In this document: positions 30,729-39,917 of the stretch, piece by piece | How the letters are laid out: each line of letters opens with the position of its first letter | Position numbering within the stretch: the first letter of the stretch is position 1 | Assembly: GCA_937959275.1 (NCBI GenBank) | Contig: CALGLU010000006.1 | Span: 62,001 to 126,000, forward strand | Length of the DNA: 64,000 nt | From: an uncultured Saprospiraceae bacterium | GTDB taxonomy: Bacteria > Bacteroidota > Bacteroidia > Chitinophagales > Saprospiraceae | Reading direction: 5' to 3' | Position numbers and translations under genes: made by a program | The notes under the pieces: generated by a model | What the model was told of the DNA's origin: nothing | Database searches by the model: none | What the model saw: only the letters and a program-made list of their open reading frames with translations

Positions 30729-33608
30729 TTATATTACAATGTTGACCATTCGATTTGGAACAACAATGAACTTTCGAATCTCTTTTCCTTCTAACCATTT
30801 CTGAACAAATTCCATAGACTTGACCTCAGCTTCGATATCTGCTGGAGTTGCTGCAGAAGCAAAACTAGCCAAACCTCTTTTCTTGCCATTGATGCAGATT
30901 GGATATTCAATCGTATCTTCTACAAGGTACTCTTCATTATGTTGAGGATAGTCACTCAAATGGATGGACTCAGTATGCCCCATTAATTTCCAACATTCTT
31001 CTGACATAAACGGAGCAAAAGGAGCTAACAATTGAGTCAGCTCTTCTATAACCTGTTTGTTTTTTGATTTTAACTTTCGTAATTCATTCACACAGATCAT
31101 AAACGTACTCACTGCTGTATTAAATGATAAACTTTGGATATCCTCATTTACTTTTTTGATAGCGGTGTGGAGCACTTTCAACTCGTCCTTAGTCGGATTT
31201 TCGTCAGTAAGCGGATTGTCAGTCACCAAGCCCCAATACTTATTTAAAAATTTATAGACGCCATCTATTCCTTGTGTATCCCAAGGTTTTGATTGCTGAA
31301 TCGGACCTAAAAACATTTCATACATTCTAAAACAATCTGCACCATACCTGTCAATGACATCATCTGGGTTGATCACATTAAATTTCGATTTAGACATCTT
31401 TCCCACTTCAGAAAACGTAATGAGATGAGTGTCAGGACCACCTTCTTGATGTGGCGTATAGACACCGTTTTGATAAACGCCATTGGCACATTCAAAAATA
31501 GCATTCTTGTACTCTGGCCTCCACTCGATAAATTGTTGTAGCCCATTCTGCGTGAAGTATGAGCCATCCGAACCATAATCCTTTACAAATTCTATTTTAA
31601 CAGGAATCTTTACAAAATCAGTCAGTCCTTTTTTCTCAATTAAACCTGCACATAAAAATCTTGACACCCCGTCCACTTTTTCTCTCAGCATCCCTAAATA
31701 TTCAATGCCTCCCTGAATCATCCCCTGATTGACCAAACGCTTAAATGGCTCATTCGTAGGCACAAGCCCCTTATCAAATAAGAATTTATGCCAGAATCGA
31801 GCATACATTAAGTGTGCCACTGCATGCTCCGCTCCACCGACATATAGATCAACATCCTGCCAATATCTAACAGCCTCCTGACTCGCAAACTCGGTGTCAT
31901 TATTGGGATCCATAAATCGCAAAAAGTACCACGACGACCCAGCAACCGCGGGCATCACATCCGTCTCTCGTGTCTTTCCATCAACATTGACCCAGTCTGT
32001 CAACCTAGCTAATGGAGACTCTCCGGCCTTACCCGGACTCAAGTCATCCGAATGTGGTAATTCAAGTGGTAATTCGTCAAGCGTCAAAGCCGTTACAATC
32101 CCGTCAGCATCATATTGCACTGGGAAAGGCTCACCCCAATATCGCTGTCTACTAAAATTAGCATCTCTCAACTTATAATTGATACTCGCTTTACCTAGCC
32201 CGCGCTCTTCTATCACTTCGCACATTTTAGTAATGGCAGCCGGTACTTCTAATCCATTAATAAAATCAGAATTGATAATAATGCCTAATTTATCTGATAG
32301 ACTAGCACCCGGATAATTCGTTTTGTCAACAACATCAATGATATCCAATCCAAACTTTGTCGCAAACGCATTGTCTCTGTCATCATCAGAAGGCACAGCC
32401 ATGATAGCTCCTGTCCCATAATCCTTCAACACATATTCTCCGATCCAAATCGGAATTTTAGTATTCGTAAATGGATTGATCGCATACGCACCTATAAATG
32501 CACCAGTGACTTCTTTATCGGCCATCCGCTCCACTTCAGATTTAGACTTTACATAGCTAATGTATGTTTCAACAGATTCTTTTTCTTCTGGAGTTGTTAG
32601 TTCTGCAACAAAGTCATGCTCTGGAGCAAGCACCATATAAGTAGCACCAAAGATCGTATCCGGTCGAGTCGTAAAGACTTCAATCGTGTGATCACTGCCA
32701 TCCACAGGGAAGACAACACTCGCACCTTCTGACCGACCTATCCAGTTGCGCTGAATGGCTTTGAGCGAATCCGACCATTCAATAGTGTGTAGATCATCCA
32801 ACAGGCGCTCTGCATAAGCAGTAATCCTCAAATACCATTGCGTCATTGCTTTTTGCACCACAGGGTGACCACCTCGTTCAGATAGGCCATCCTTTACCTG
32901 ATCATTCGCTAATACAGTCCCTAGCTCTTCACACCAATTCACAAAGCCCACCTTTCGATACGCTAACCTGTAATCTGCCAACATCTCCTGTTTCTGTTTT
33001 GCAGAAAAGTTTTTCCACTCATCTGCTGTAAAGACAGCTTTCGCGGCATGAAAGGCATTGACCACTTGATTGCCTTCTGTTTCAAAACGGGCAACTAAGT
33101 CAGTAATCGGTATGGCCTTATCTTCAGTTAAATCATAATAGTGATTGAAGAGTTCTGTAAAGATCCACTGTGTCCACTTATAATAGCTTTTATCACATGT
33201 GGCTATCTCTCTGCTCCAGTCAAACGACAAACCTAGATTTGTCATCTGCTCCTTATAACGGCCAAGGTTCATCGTAGAGGATTCAGAGGGATGCATACCG
33301 ATTTGCTTGGCATATTCTTCTGCTGGTAATCCAAATGCATCCCAACCCATCGGGTGGAGCACATTGTACCCTGTCATTCGCTTATGCCTAGAGTAAATAT
33401 CTGAAGCAATATAGCCTAATGGATGACCGACATGTAGCCCAGCTCCAGACGGGTAAGGAAACATATCCAGTACATAATATTTAGGCTTATCACTCTGATG
33501 ACTGACCTGATAAATGGCATTCTCCTGCCAATTTTTTTTCCACTCCGCTTCTACTTGACCTGACTTATAATCCATAGTATTCATGTATTGACTCGCAAAA
33601 GTAGACAA
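30729..33608 (-). CDS. leuS: Leucyl-tRNA synthetase (start may be internal, MDYKSGQVEAEWKKNW)
   Basis: FPYPSGAGLHVGHPLGYIASDIYSRHKRMTGYNVLHPMGWDAFGLPAEEYA; KMSKSKFNVINPDDV. Confidence 0.98.
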   Translation of the reverse strand: MSTFASQYMNTMDYKSGQVEAEWKKNWQENAIYQVSHQSDKPKYYVLDMFPYPSGAGLHVGHPLGYIASDIYSRHKRMTGYNVLHPMGWDAFGLPAEEYAKQIGMHPSESSTMNLGRYKEQMTNLGLSFDWSREIATCDKSYYKWTQWIFTELFNHYYDLTEDKAIPITDLVARFETEGNQVVNAFHAAKAVFTADEWKNFSAKQKQEMLADYRLAYRKVGFVNWCEELGTVLANDQVKDGLSERGGHPVVQKAMTQWYLRITAYAERLLDDLHTIEWSDSLKAIQRNWIGRSEGASVVFPVDGSDHTIEVFTTRPDTIFGATYMVLAPEHDFVAELTTPEEKESVETYISYVKSKSEVERMADKEVTGAFIGAYAINPFTNTKIPIWIGEYVLKDYGTGAIMAVPSDDDRDNAFATKFGLDIIDVVDKTNYPGASLSDKLGIIINSDFINGLEVPAAITKMCEVIEERGLGKASINYKLRDANFSRQRYWGEPFPVQYDADGIVTALTLDELPLELPHSDDLSPGKAGESPLARLTDWVNVDGKTRETDVMPAVAGSSWYFLRFMDPNNDTEFASQEAVRYWQDVDLYVGGAEHAVAHLMYARFWHKFLFDKGLVPTNEPFKRLVNQGMIQGGIEYLGMLREKVDGVSRFLCAGLIEKKGLTDFVKIPVKIEFVKDYGSDGSYFTQNGLQQFIEWRPEYKNAIFECANGVYQNGVYTPHQEGGPDTHLITFSEVGKMSKSKFNVINPDDVIDRYGADCFRMYEMFLGPIQQSKPWDTQGIDGVYKFLNKYWGLVTDNPLTDENPTKDELKVLHTAIKKVNEDIQSLSFNTAVSTFMICVNELRKLKSKNKQVIEELTQLLAPFAPFMSEECWKLMGHTESIHLSDYPQHNEEYLVEDTIEYPICINGKKRGLASFASAATPADIEAEVKSMEFVQKWLEGKEIRKFIVVPNRMVNIVI

Positions 33609-33827
33609 AGCGAGTTTTAAAACAAATCAAATGGGGATTGGGATGCAAGAATTAACGGTGTTGCTCCATGATTTTTCACGGAGACATACCCCAACGGGTT
33701 AAATCACCAGCAATGGACAACGTCCATTATGGTTACGATGTCAACATTGGAGTGCTGAAAGTACGACCTCAAAGAGTTGACAGTGAAATCACTCGGTAAA
33801 CCCAAAAATCAGTTTCGAAGCGTCATT

Positions 33828-33919
33828 AACCTTATAGGTTTCCAAAACCTATCAGGTTTTTTTAATTGCAAGACAAAAGCAGATTGAAGCCCAAAACCCA
33901 TCAGGTTTTTTGATTGAAC
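33828..33919. repeat. AACCTTATAGGTTT...AAACCTATCAGGTT inverted repeat plus a downstream direct half-copy
   Basis: 14-nt arms with one mismatch at 33828-33858 followed by T7; AAAACCCATCAGGTTTTTTGATTG near 33893-33919 echoes AAAACCTATCAGGTTTTTTTAATTG. Confidence 0.7.
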
Positions 33920-33937
33920 GACACAGCCCCCATCTTT

Positions 33938-35023
33938 TTAATTTACCTCCACCACATGGTTCTGCCTATGCATATAAAAGGCAGCATTCTCTTTCATCAC
34001 AACATCGATTGGTAGATGCTGTGTTTTTTCAATGGTGGCATTATGAATGATATGATTGAACAGCGTCATGATTCCTAAATAGCCTTGTTGGGTTGGATTC
34101 TGATTTATCAGGAAAAGGGCATTGTCGTTTGATAAATGATTTAGATTCTCATCTAGAAGGTCAAAGCCGATAAAGTTTAGACTACTCGTGCTATTGTCAA
34201 TAAAGTCATTAATGATATAATGCAGTTTAGAAGTTGTGACAAAGACACCACTTAATTTTGGGTGCTGCTTTAATGCATAGCTCACAAACGCTTGGCGCTT
34301 TTCTTCTGATTCTAGATCTGAAAAGGAGAGCTGACTAATATGAATGTTTTTCTTGTTTTTGGTTTTGAAATAGTCTCTAAAACCTTGCTCTTTTTGAATG
34401 AGGTGTTCACTGTTGTAGACTTCTCGTTCTAGGTGTAAAATTAATAAGGTGTCCCCATCTTGAGTTCCAAAGTCAAACAGTTTAGCTGCTAACTTACCAC
34501 TACAATAAGAATCTTGTCCGACGAAGCTCAGAAAGAGATCACTTTTGCGATTGATAAAGGTGTTGATCTGCACATATGGAATTTGCCTCTTTTCACATTC
34601 TGTAAATATGATAGAGGCCTCATCTTTAATAACAGGTGCGATTAACAGCGCATGATATTCATGTTCAAAAATTTGCATCCCGACCTTGAGCAAGTCTTTG
34701 TCAAGCCCATCTTGGTAATAGTAAAGATCTATTTTAAAGCCAAAGTTTTTGATGTGGTTGTCAGCCTTTCGAATGCCTTGCAAAGGGAGTTTCCAAAAAG
34801 GATCTACTTCATGACTTGGAATTAGTGCTGCAATTCTATAGTTTTTCTTGTTGGCTAAGCCTCTAGCCATGAGGTTGGGCTTATATTCAAACTCATTTAA
34901 GACATCTAGCACTTTCTCCCGAAACTTCGCTGAGACATTCCCTCTATTGTGTATGACGCGGTCTACAGTACCTACTGATACTCCTGCTTTTTTAGCGATA
35001 TCTTTTAAACTGATACTTGTCAT
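33938..35023 (-). CDS. LacI-family transcriptional regulator with periplasmic-binding-like sensor domain
   Basis: N-term ISLKDIAKKAGVSVGTVDRVIHNRGNVSAKFREKVLDVLNEFEYKPNLMARGLA. Confidence 0.95.
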   Translation of the reverse strand: MTSISLKDIAKKAGVSVGTVDRVIHNRGNVSAKFREKVLDVLNEFEYKPNLMARGLANKKNYRIAALIPSHEVDPFWKLPLQGIRKADNHIKNFGFKIDLYYYQDGLDKDLLKVGMQIFEHEYHALLIAPVIKDEASIIFTECEKRQIPYVQINTFINRKSDLFLSFVGQDSYCSGKLAAKLFDFGTQDGDTLLILHLEREVYNSEHLIQKEQGFRDYFKTKNKKNIHISQLSFSDLESEEKRQAFVSYALKQHPKLSGVFVTTSKLHYIINDFIDNSTSSLNFIGFDLLDENLNHLSNDNALFLINQNPTQQGYLGIMTLFNHIIHNATIEKTQHLPIDVVMKENAAFYMHRQNHVVEVN

Positions 35024-35074
35024 GATCTAGAAAATCGAGACGACTAAGTTGGTGATTTTTTTTAGAAATATATC

Positions 35075-35092
35075 ACTGTGGGCGCACACAGT
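35075..35092. promoter_or_regulatory. Candidate LacI-family operator ACTGTGGGCGCACACAGT
   Basis: 18-bp near-perfect palindrome (one mismatched pair) with central GCGC in the lacI/susC divergent intergenic region. Confidence 0.65.
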
Positions 35093-35159
35093 TATAAAAA
35101 CTATGTCTATATTTAACTAAGTAGTATAAATTTCTATCTATCAAAAAACTTATTTACGT

Positions 35160-38100
35160 ATGAAAAAACTCACCCTATTGTTTTTTGGGTTACTGCTGAC
35201 TGTAACAGTCGCTTTCTCCCAAAAAACAATATCCGGAACCATCTTATCTGTTGATGGAGATCCCTTAATTGGCGCTAACATTGTAGAAGTCGGCACCAGT
35301 AACGGGACAATCGCAGATCTTGATGGCAACTATGCATTAACTGTTTCGGACGGATCTTCTGTCGAAATTAGTTACACAGGTTTTGCGACCCAAATCTTGG
35401 ATACATCAAACGGTACTTTATTTAACATCACCTTATCAGAAGGATCGGTATTAGATGAAGTTGTTGTTACAGCTCTAGGTATATCTAGAGAGAAAAAATC
35501 ACTTTCTTATTCTGCACAGAATGTTGAAACTGAAGATATTTCAAAAGCCCGAGCTGTCAATGTCGTCAACTCTTTGTCTGGCAAAGTATCAGGAATCTCT
35601 GTGAGTCCTGGAGGCTCAGGAGTAGGCAGTAGTTCTAGGGTCATTCTTAGAGGTAACCGTTCTATAGCTGGGAGCAGTCAGCCATTGTATATTATAGATG
35701 GCGTGCCGATTGTAGGTGATCCTTCAGATATCAATCCAGATGACATTGCTTCTATCTCAGTTTTGAAAGGACCGAATGCAGCAGCCCTATATGGGAATAG
35801 AGCCAATAATGGTGCTATTATTATTACAACTAAAACTGGCTCAACAGACGGATTCAAGATTAGTTTCAATAATACATATACGACGAGTTCGCCACTCCTT
35901 TTAAACAATTTTCAAAATGAATTTGCTCAAGGAAATAGTGGAACGTATAATGGAGCATCAGAAGATTCTTGGGGACCGGGTATTAGTGGACAATCAGTCG
36001 CTCATTGGTCAAATGATCCGAACTCTGCTTTTGGTGATACATACACGCTATCGGCACAACCAGATAATGTGTCAGATTTTTATCAGACAGGGACTAACTT
36101 GGCTACTAACCTAGCAATAAGTGGAGGGACTGAAAAGTCACAAACCTATTTCTCTTATACATATACTGGAGCTGAAGGTGTTGTGCCTGGCAATGAACTC
36201 AAAAGACATAATGTTCATTTGAGAATTACGAATAAATTAATGGATCGTTTGACTTTGGATGCCAAGGTCAATTATATTAAGGAGGATATTGATAATGCAA
36301 TACCAGGAGGAGAAAACTATGCAAATTCGAATAGACATATTTTAAGATTGCCTAGAACCATTAGGACTGAGGATGTAAGTGTACACGAGTTCACAGATCC
36401 GACAGGTCTTAATAGACAACATTATTGGAATCCAGGATCTAACGGTGGAGCTAATCCATATTGGACGATCAATAGAAATAATAATGAAAGAGATTTAGAT
36501 AGAATCGTAGCTTTTACATCATTAAGATATGAAGTCACTGATGCCTTCTCTATTCAAGTGCGTTCTGCCTTTGATCGAATAAACAGACAAAATGATACAC
36601 GGTATGCAAATGATAGTTATATCATTGCTGATAATGGTACATTCAATTTAACGAAGAGTGACCAATTCGAATGGAACAATGATATCCTAGCCACGTATAA
36701 TTTGGATGTCAATCAAGATTTAAATATTAGTTTAAATGCTGGTGCAAATACAAGACAAGAAAGAGGGTCTTCATTGTCAGGATTTGTAGATAGAGGGACT
36801 GGCTTAATCGTTCCAAACTTTTTTGCCTTGAGTAATACGAATGATGGATTTACGTCTAATAATGTTGGATCCCCAAGAGATGTCAATTCAGTATATGGAT
36901 TTGCGAACTTTGCTTATAAAGATGGCATATACTTAGATGTCACTGCTAGAAATGATTGGAGTTCTACACTGCCTCGATCAAACTGGTCATTCTTTTATCC
37001 ATCAGTCGGTTTGACCGCTGTATTGTCTGACTTGACGACTCTGCCAAACTTTGTAACGTTTGCAAAAGTAAGAGCTTCTTGGGCTGAAGTAGGAAATGAT
37101 ACATCTCCTTTTCAAACGCTTAGGACTGCAAGCTTAGCAGCAGGTGGTGCTAATGGCTTTTTAAATATTAGTGGTACAATACCGAATGAAGATTTATTAC
37201 CTGAAAAGACGAGGTCAATTGAAGTTGGTGCTGATTTGCGTTTTATGAAGAATAGAATAGGTCTTGATTTTACGTACTACAAGAGTAATTCTCAAAACCA
37301 ATTGTTTTCTGTTGCCTTGCCTGTTGGATCAGGAGCATCACAGTTTTTTACAAATGGAGGAGATGTAGAAAATAAAGGTATAGAAGCTCTTCTAAGTTTT
37401 ACACCTGTACAAACGACAAATTTGACTTGGGACATATCAGTTAATTTTGCTAAAAACAAGAGTACAGTCGTAAAGATAAACGATGAAAGACCTAGGATTC
37501 AAGTGGCTTCAGATTTCTTAAGAGCTTACTTTATTGAAGAAGGTCAACCTTTTGGTAATGTATTTTCGAGGGGATTTGTTAGACAAAACGAAGATGATCC
37601 AACTAGTCCTATCGTCGTTGATGCTGATGGCATTCCTATGGTAACAGGTGGGCGTACAGTATTAGCTGCCAATTATAATCCAGATTGGTTAGGTGGTATT
37701 TCGAATACCTTGAACTTTAGAGATATTTCTGTTAGCTTCTTAGTTGATATTAGAAAAGGAGGAAGTGCAACCTCTATGACAAATGCCATCCTCTATGGTG
37801 GTGGCCATACTGAAGAGACGCTATTTGGTAGACAAGGTGAAGTCTTTGGAACTGGTGAATGGGCTAAGTGGGGAACGACAGTCAATGAAGACGGTTCACC
37901 GAATACGACGACAATTACAGCAGAGCAATTTTGGAACAGAGTTGGTGGTAGAAATGCTCCAGTTGGCGAAGCTTTTGCAGTAGACGCAACGAATGTTAGA
38001 CTTCGTGAGTTCATAATTGGTTATAGTGTACCGATTAATAATGAACATATTTCTGGTTTGCGGGTTTCTTTAGTAGGAAGAAATTTATTCTTCCTAAAGA

Positions 38101-38222
38101 ATAATGCTGGAGATTTTGATCCTGAAGTGTTAACAGAGACAGCAAAGCAAGGTGAAGGCTTTAGCTCATTTGCTCCTCCGACTATGCGTACGTTTGGAGT
38201 GAATGTCGGCATTGATTTCTAA
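35160..38222 (+). CDS. SusC/RagA-family TonB-linked outer membrane protein
   Basis: Signal peptide; GTILSVDGDPLIGANIVEVGTSNGTIADLDGNYAL; plug motif SGISVSPGGSGVGSSSRVILRGNRSI...PLYIIDGVPI; ISVLKGPNAAALYGNRANNGAIIITTKTG. Confidence 0.97.
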   Translation: MKKLTLLFFGLLLTVTVAFSQKTISGTILSVDGDPLIGANIVEVGTSNGTIADLDGNYALTVSDGSSVEISYTGFATQILDTSNGTLFNITLSEGSVLDEVVVTALGISREKKSLSYSAQNVETEDISKARAVNVVNSLSGKVSGISVSPGGSGVGSSSRVILRGNRSIAGSSQPLYIIDGVPIVGDPSDINPDDIASISVLKGPNAAALYGNRANNGAIIITTKTGSTDGFKISFNNTYTTSSPLLLNNFQNEFAQGNSGTYNGASEDSWGPGISGQSVAHWSNDPNSAFGDTYTLSAQPDNVSDFYQTGTNLATNLAISGGTEKSQTYFSYTYTGAEGVVPGNELKRHNVHLRITNKLMDRLTLDAKVNYIKEDIDNAIPGGENYANSNRHILRLPRTIRTEDVSVHEFTDPTGLNRQHYWNPGSNGGANPYWTINRNNNERDLDRIVAFTSLRYEVTDAFSIQVRSAFDRINRQNDTRYANDSYIIADNGTFNLTKSDQFEWNNDILATYNLDVNQDLNISLNAGANTRQERGSSLSGFVDRGTGLIVPNFFALSNTNDGFTSNNVGSPRDVNSVYGFANFAYKDGIYLDVTARNDWSSTLPRSNWSFFYPSVGLTAVLSDLTTLPNFVTFAKVRASWAEVGNDTSPFQTLRTASLAAGGANGFLNISGTIPNEDLLPEKTRSIEVGADLRFMKNRIGLDFTYYKSNSQNQLFSVALPVGSGASQFFTNGGDVENKGIEALLSFTPVQTTNLTWDISVNFAKNKSTVVKINDERPRIQVASDFLRAYFIEEGQPFGNVFSRGFVRQNEDDPTSPIVVDADGIPMVTGGRTVLAANYNPDWLGGISNTLNFRDISVSFLVDIRKGGSATSMTNAILYGGGHTEETLFGRQGEVFGTGEWAKWGTTVNEDGSPNTTTITAEQFWNRVGGRNAPVGEAFAVDATNVRLREFIIGYSVPINNEHISGLRVSLVGRNLFFLKNNAGDFDPEVLTETAKQGEGFSSFAPPTMRTFGVNVGIDF

Positions 38223-38262
38223 AAAGTGAAAAACGAAAATTTATAATTATTAAACATTAATA

Positions 38263-39816
38263 ATGCATAATTTAAAATATATAATACTCTTTCTATTGGT
38301 AGGAAGTCTCAACCAATCTTGTACAGATGGTTTTGAAGAATTAAATACCAACCCAACCGCTCTGACTGCGGCCAATGTAGATGTCACTTTATTGGGGCAG
38401 AGCTATGCCAGAGCACAATATTATGCAATGCATGGCTTGCATTGGAGATATCAAATTTCCGCAAATTTATTTGCAGATCTTTACAGCCAATATTTTGCAA
38501 CAACAGCAGCGAATTTTGATTCAGACAGATATGTAGAAGTTGGTCGTTGGATTGACTTGTGTTGGGGTTCATTCTATGGACAAGCAGCTCCAGACCTTAA
38601 ATTTGTAGAAGACTTTGCCGTTGAAAATGGATTGGTTGGAGAAGCAGCTTTGGCGAAAATATGGAAGGTACAGGGATACCATAGAATAACAGATTATTGG
38701 GGTCCTGCCATTTTTTCTCAATTTGGAAATGGTGAAACAAGTGTTGCTTATGATTCTCAAGAAGAGATTTATCGTAGCTTCTTTCCGCTCTTAGATGAAG
38801 CAGTAGCTACTTTAGGTGGAATGAGAGATGCTAACGTATTTGGAAGTAATGATCAAATTTATGGTGGTAATGTTGACAGTTGGATAACATTTGCAAATTC
38901 TCTTCGTCTACGTTTGGCTATGCGTGTCAAATATGCAGATCCAGGCTTAGCTAAAACTGAAGCAGAAAAAGCAGTAGCAGCTGGAGTGATGATGAGCAAT
39001 GCAGACAATGCCTATATTTCTACGACAGGTAATTCTCTAAATCCATTCTCTACCATAACAAACTGGGGAGAATTTAGAATGAGCGCCTTAATGGAAAGTG
39101 TCTTAAAAGGCTATGAGGATCCAAGATTGGCTGCCTACTTTAACCCTGCAGCAAGTGGAGATACTGATGGTGACGGCATTCCATATGAAGGGTTGAGAAA
39201 TGGACAACCTAAAGTTGATAAAACACCCGCTTTAAATTCAGACAACTCAGATATGAATACAAAGTGGTTGCCAATAGGCAGAGGTGGAGCGAATCCTCCA
39301 CATAAAGTCATGACAGCTTGCGAAATGTTTTTCTTAAGAGCTGAGGGCGCGTTAGAAGGATGGAATATGGGTGGCGAAGCTCAAGAGTTATATGAGCTAG
39401 GTATTTCAACTTCTGTAGAAGAAGAAACTGGTGCTGCTGCAGATGGAGCTTTTCTAGCTAGTGCCGCTACACCAGCAGCAGCAGACGCAAATTCTCCAGC
39501 TAATACAGATATTCCTGTTGCTTTTGAAGCAGGTGCTGATAAAGAAAGACAATTGGAGCAAATCATTACGCAAAAGTGGATTGGTTTATATCCAGATGGA
39601 TGGGAAGCATTTGCAGAAGTTAGACGGACGGGATATCCTAAATTATATCCACTCATAGCAGTAGAGAACCCTGACCTTTCAGTCAATGATGTGTTCCGAA
39701 GAATGACATTTGTTGAAAGTGAGTATAGCAATAACGGCGAAGCGACTGAAGCTGCGGAAGGCTTATTAGGTGGACCAAATAATAATGCTACCAAAGTCTG
39801 GTGGGATAAAAAATAA
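38263..39816 (+). CDS. SusD/RagB-like lipoprotein (SusD-like 2 type)
   Basis: Lipoprotein signal LLVGSLNQSCTDGFEELNTNPT; VQGYHRITDYWGPAIFSQFG; QIITQKWIGLYPDGWEAFAEVRRTGYP. Confidence 0.95.
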   Translation: MHNLKYIILFLLVGSLNQSCTDGFEELNTNPTALTAANVDVTLLGQSYARAQYYAMHGLHWRYQISANLFADLYSQYFATTAANFDSDRYVEVGRWIDLCWGSFYGQAAPDLKFVEDFAVENGLVGEAALAKIWKVQGYHRITDYWGPAIFSQFGNGETSVAYDSQEEIYRSFFPLLDEAVATLGGMRDANVFGSNDQIYGGNVDSWITFANSLRLRLAMRVKYADPGLAKTEAEKAVAAGVMMSNADNAYISTTGNSLNPFSTITNWGEFRMSALMESVLKGYEDPRLAAYFNPAASGDTDGDGIPYEGLRNGQPKVDKTPALNSDNSDMNTKWLPIGRGGANPPHKVMTACEMFFLRAEGALEGWNMGGEAQELYELGISTSVEEETGAAADGAFLASAATPAAADANSPANTDIPVAFEAGADKERQLEQIITQKWIGLYPDGWEAFAEVRRTGYPKLYPLIAVENPDLSVNDVFRRMTFVESEYSNNGEATEAAEGLLGGPNNNATKVWWDKK

Positions 39817-39917
39817 TTCATAAATAGTTTTTCATGTAGAGTACTGTTTCGATTCGGGGCAGTACTCTTTTTCTTTATATCTAAATGCTTAGATTAGTTG
39901 CAGAATCTAAACTTCAA

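Noticed and set aside
33828-33863. Rho-independent terminator for lacI or leuS
   Set aside because: T-tract is on the plus strand while both neighbouring genes are on minus; treated as a repeat-family member.
39381-39821. 146-aa minus-strand ORF
   Set aside because: Antisense to the SusD 3' end; Ala/Ser-rich composition from codon mirroring.
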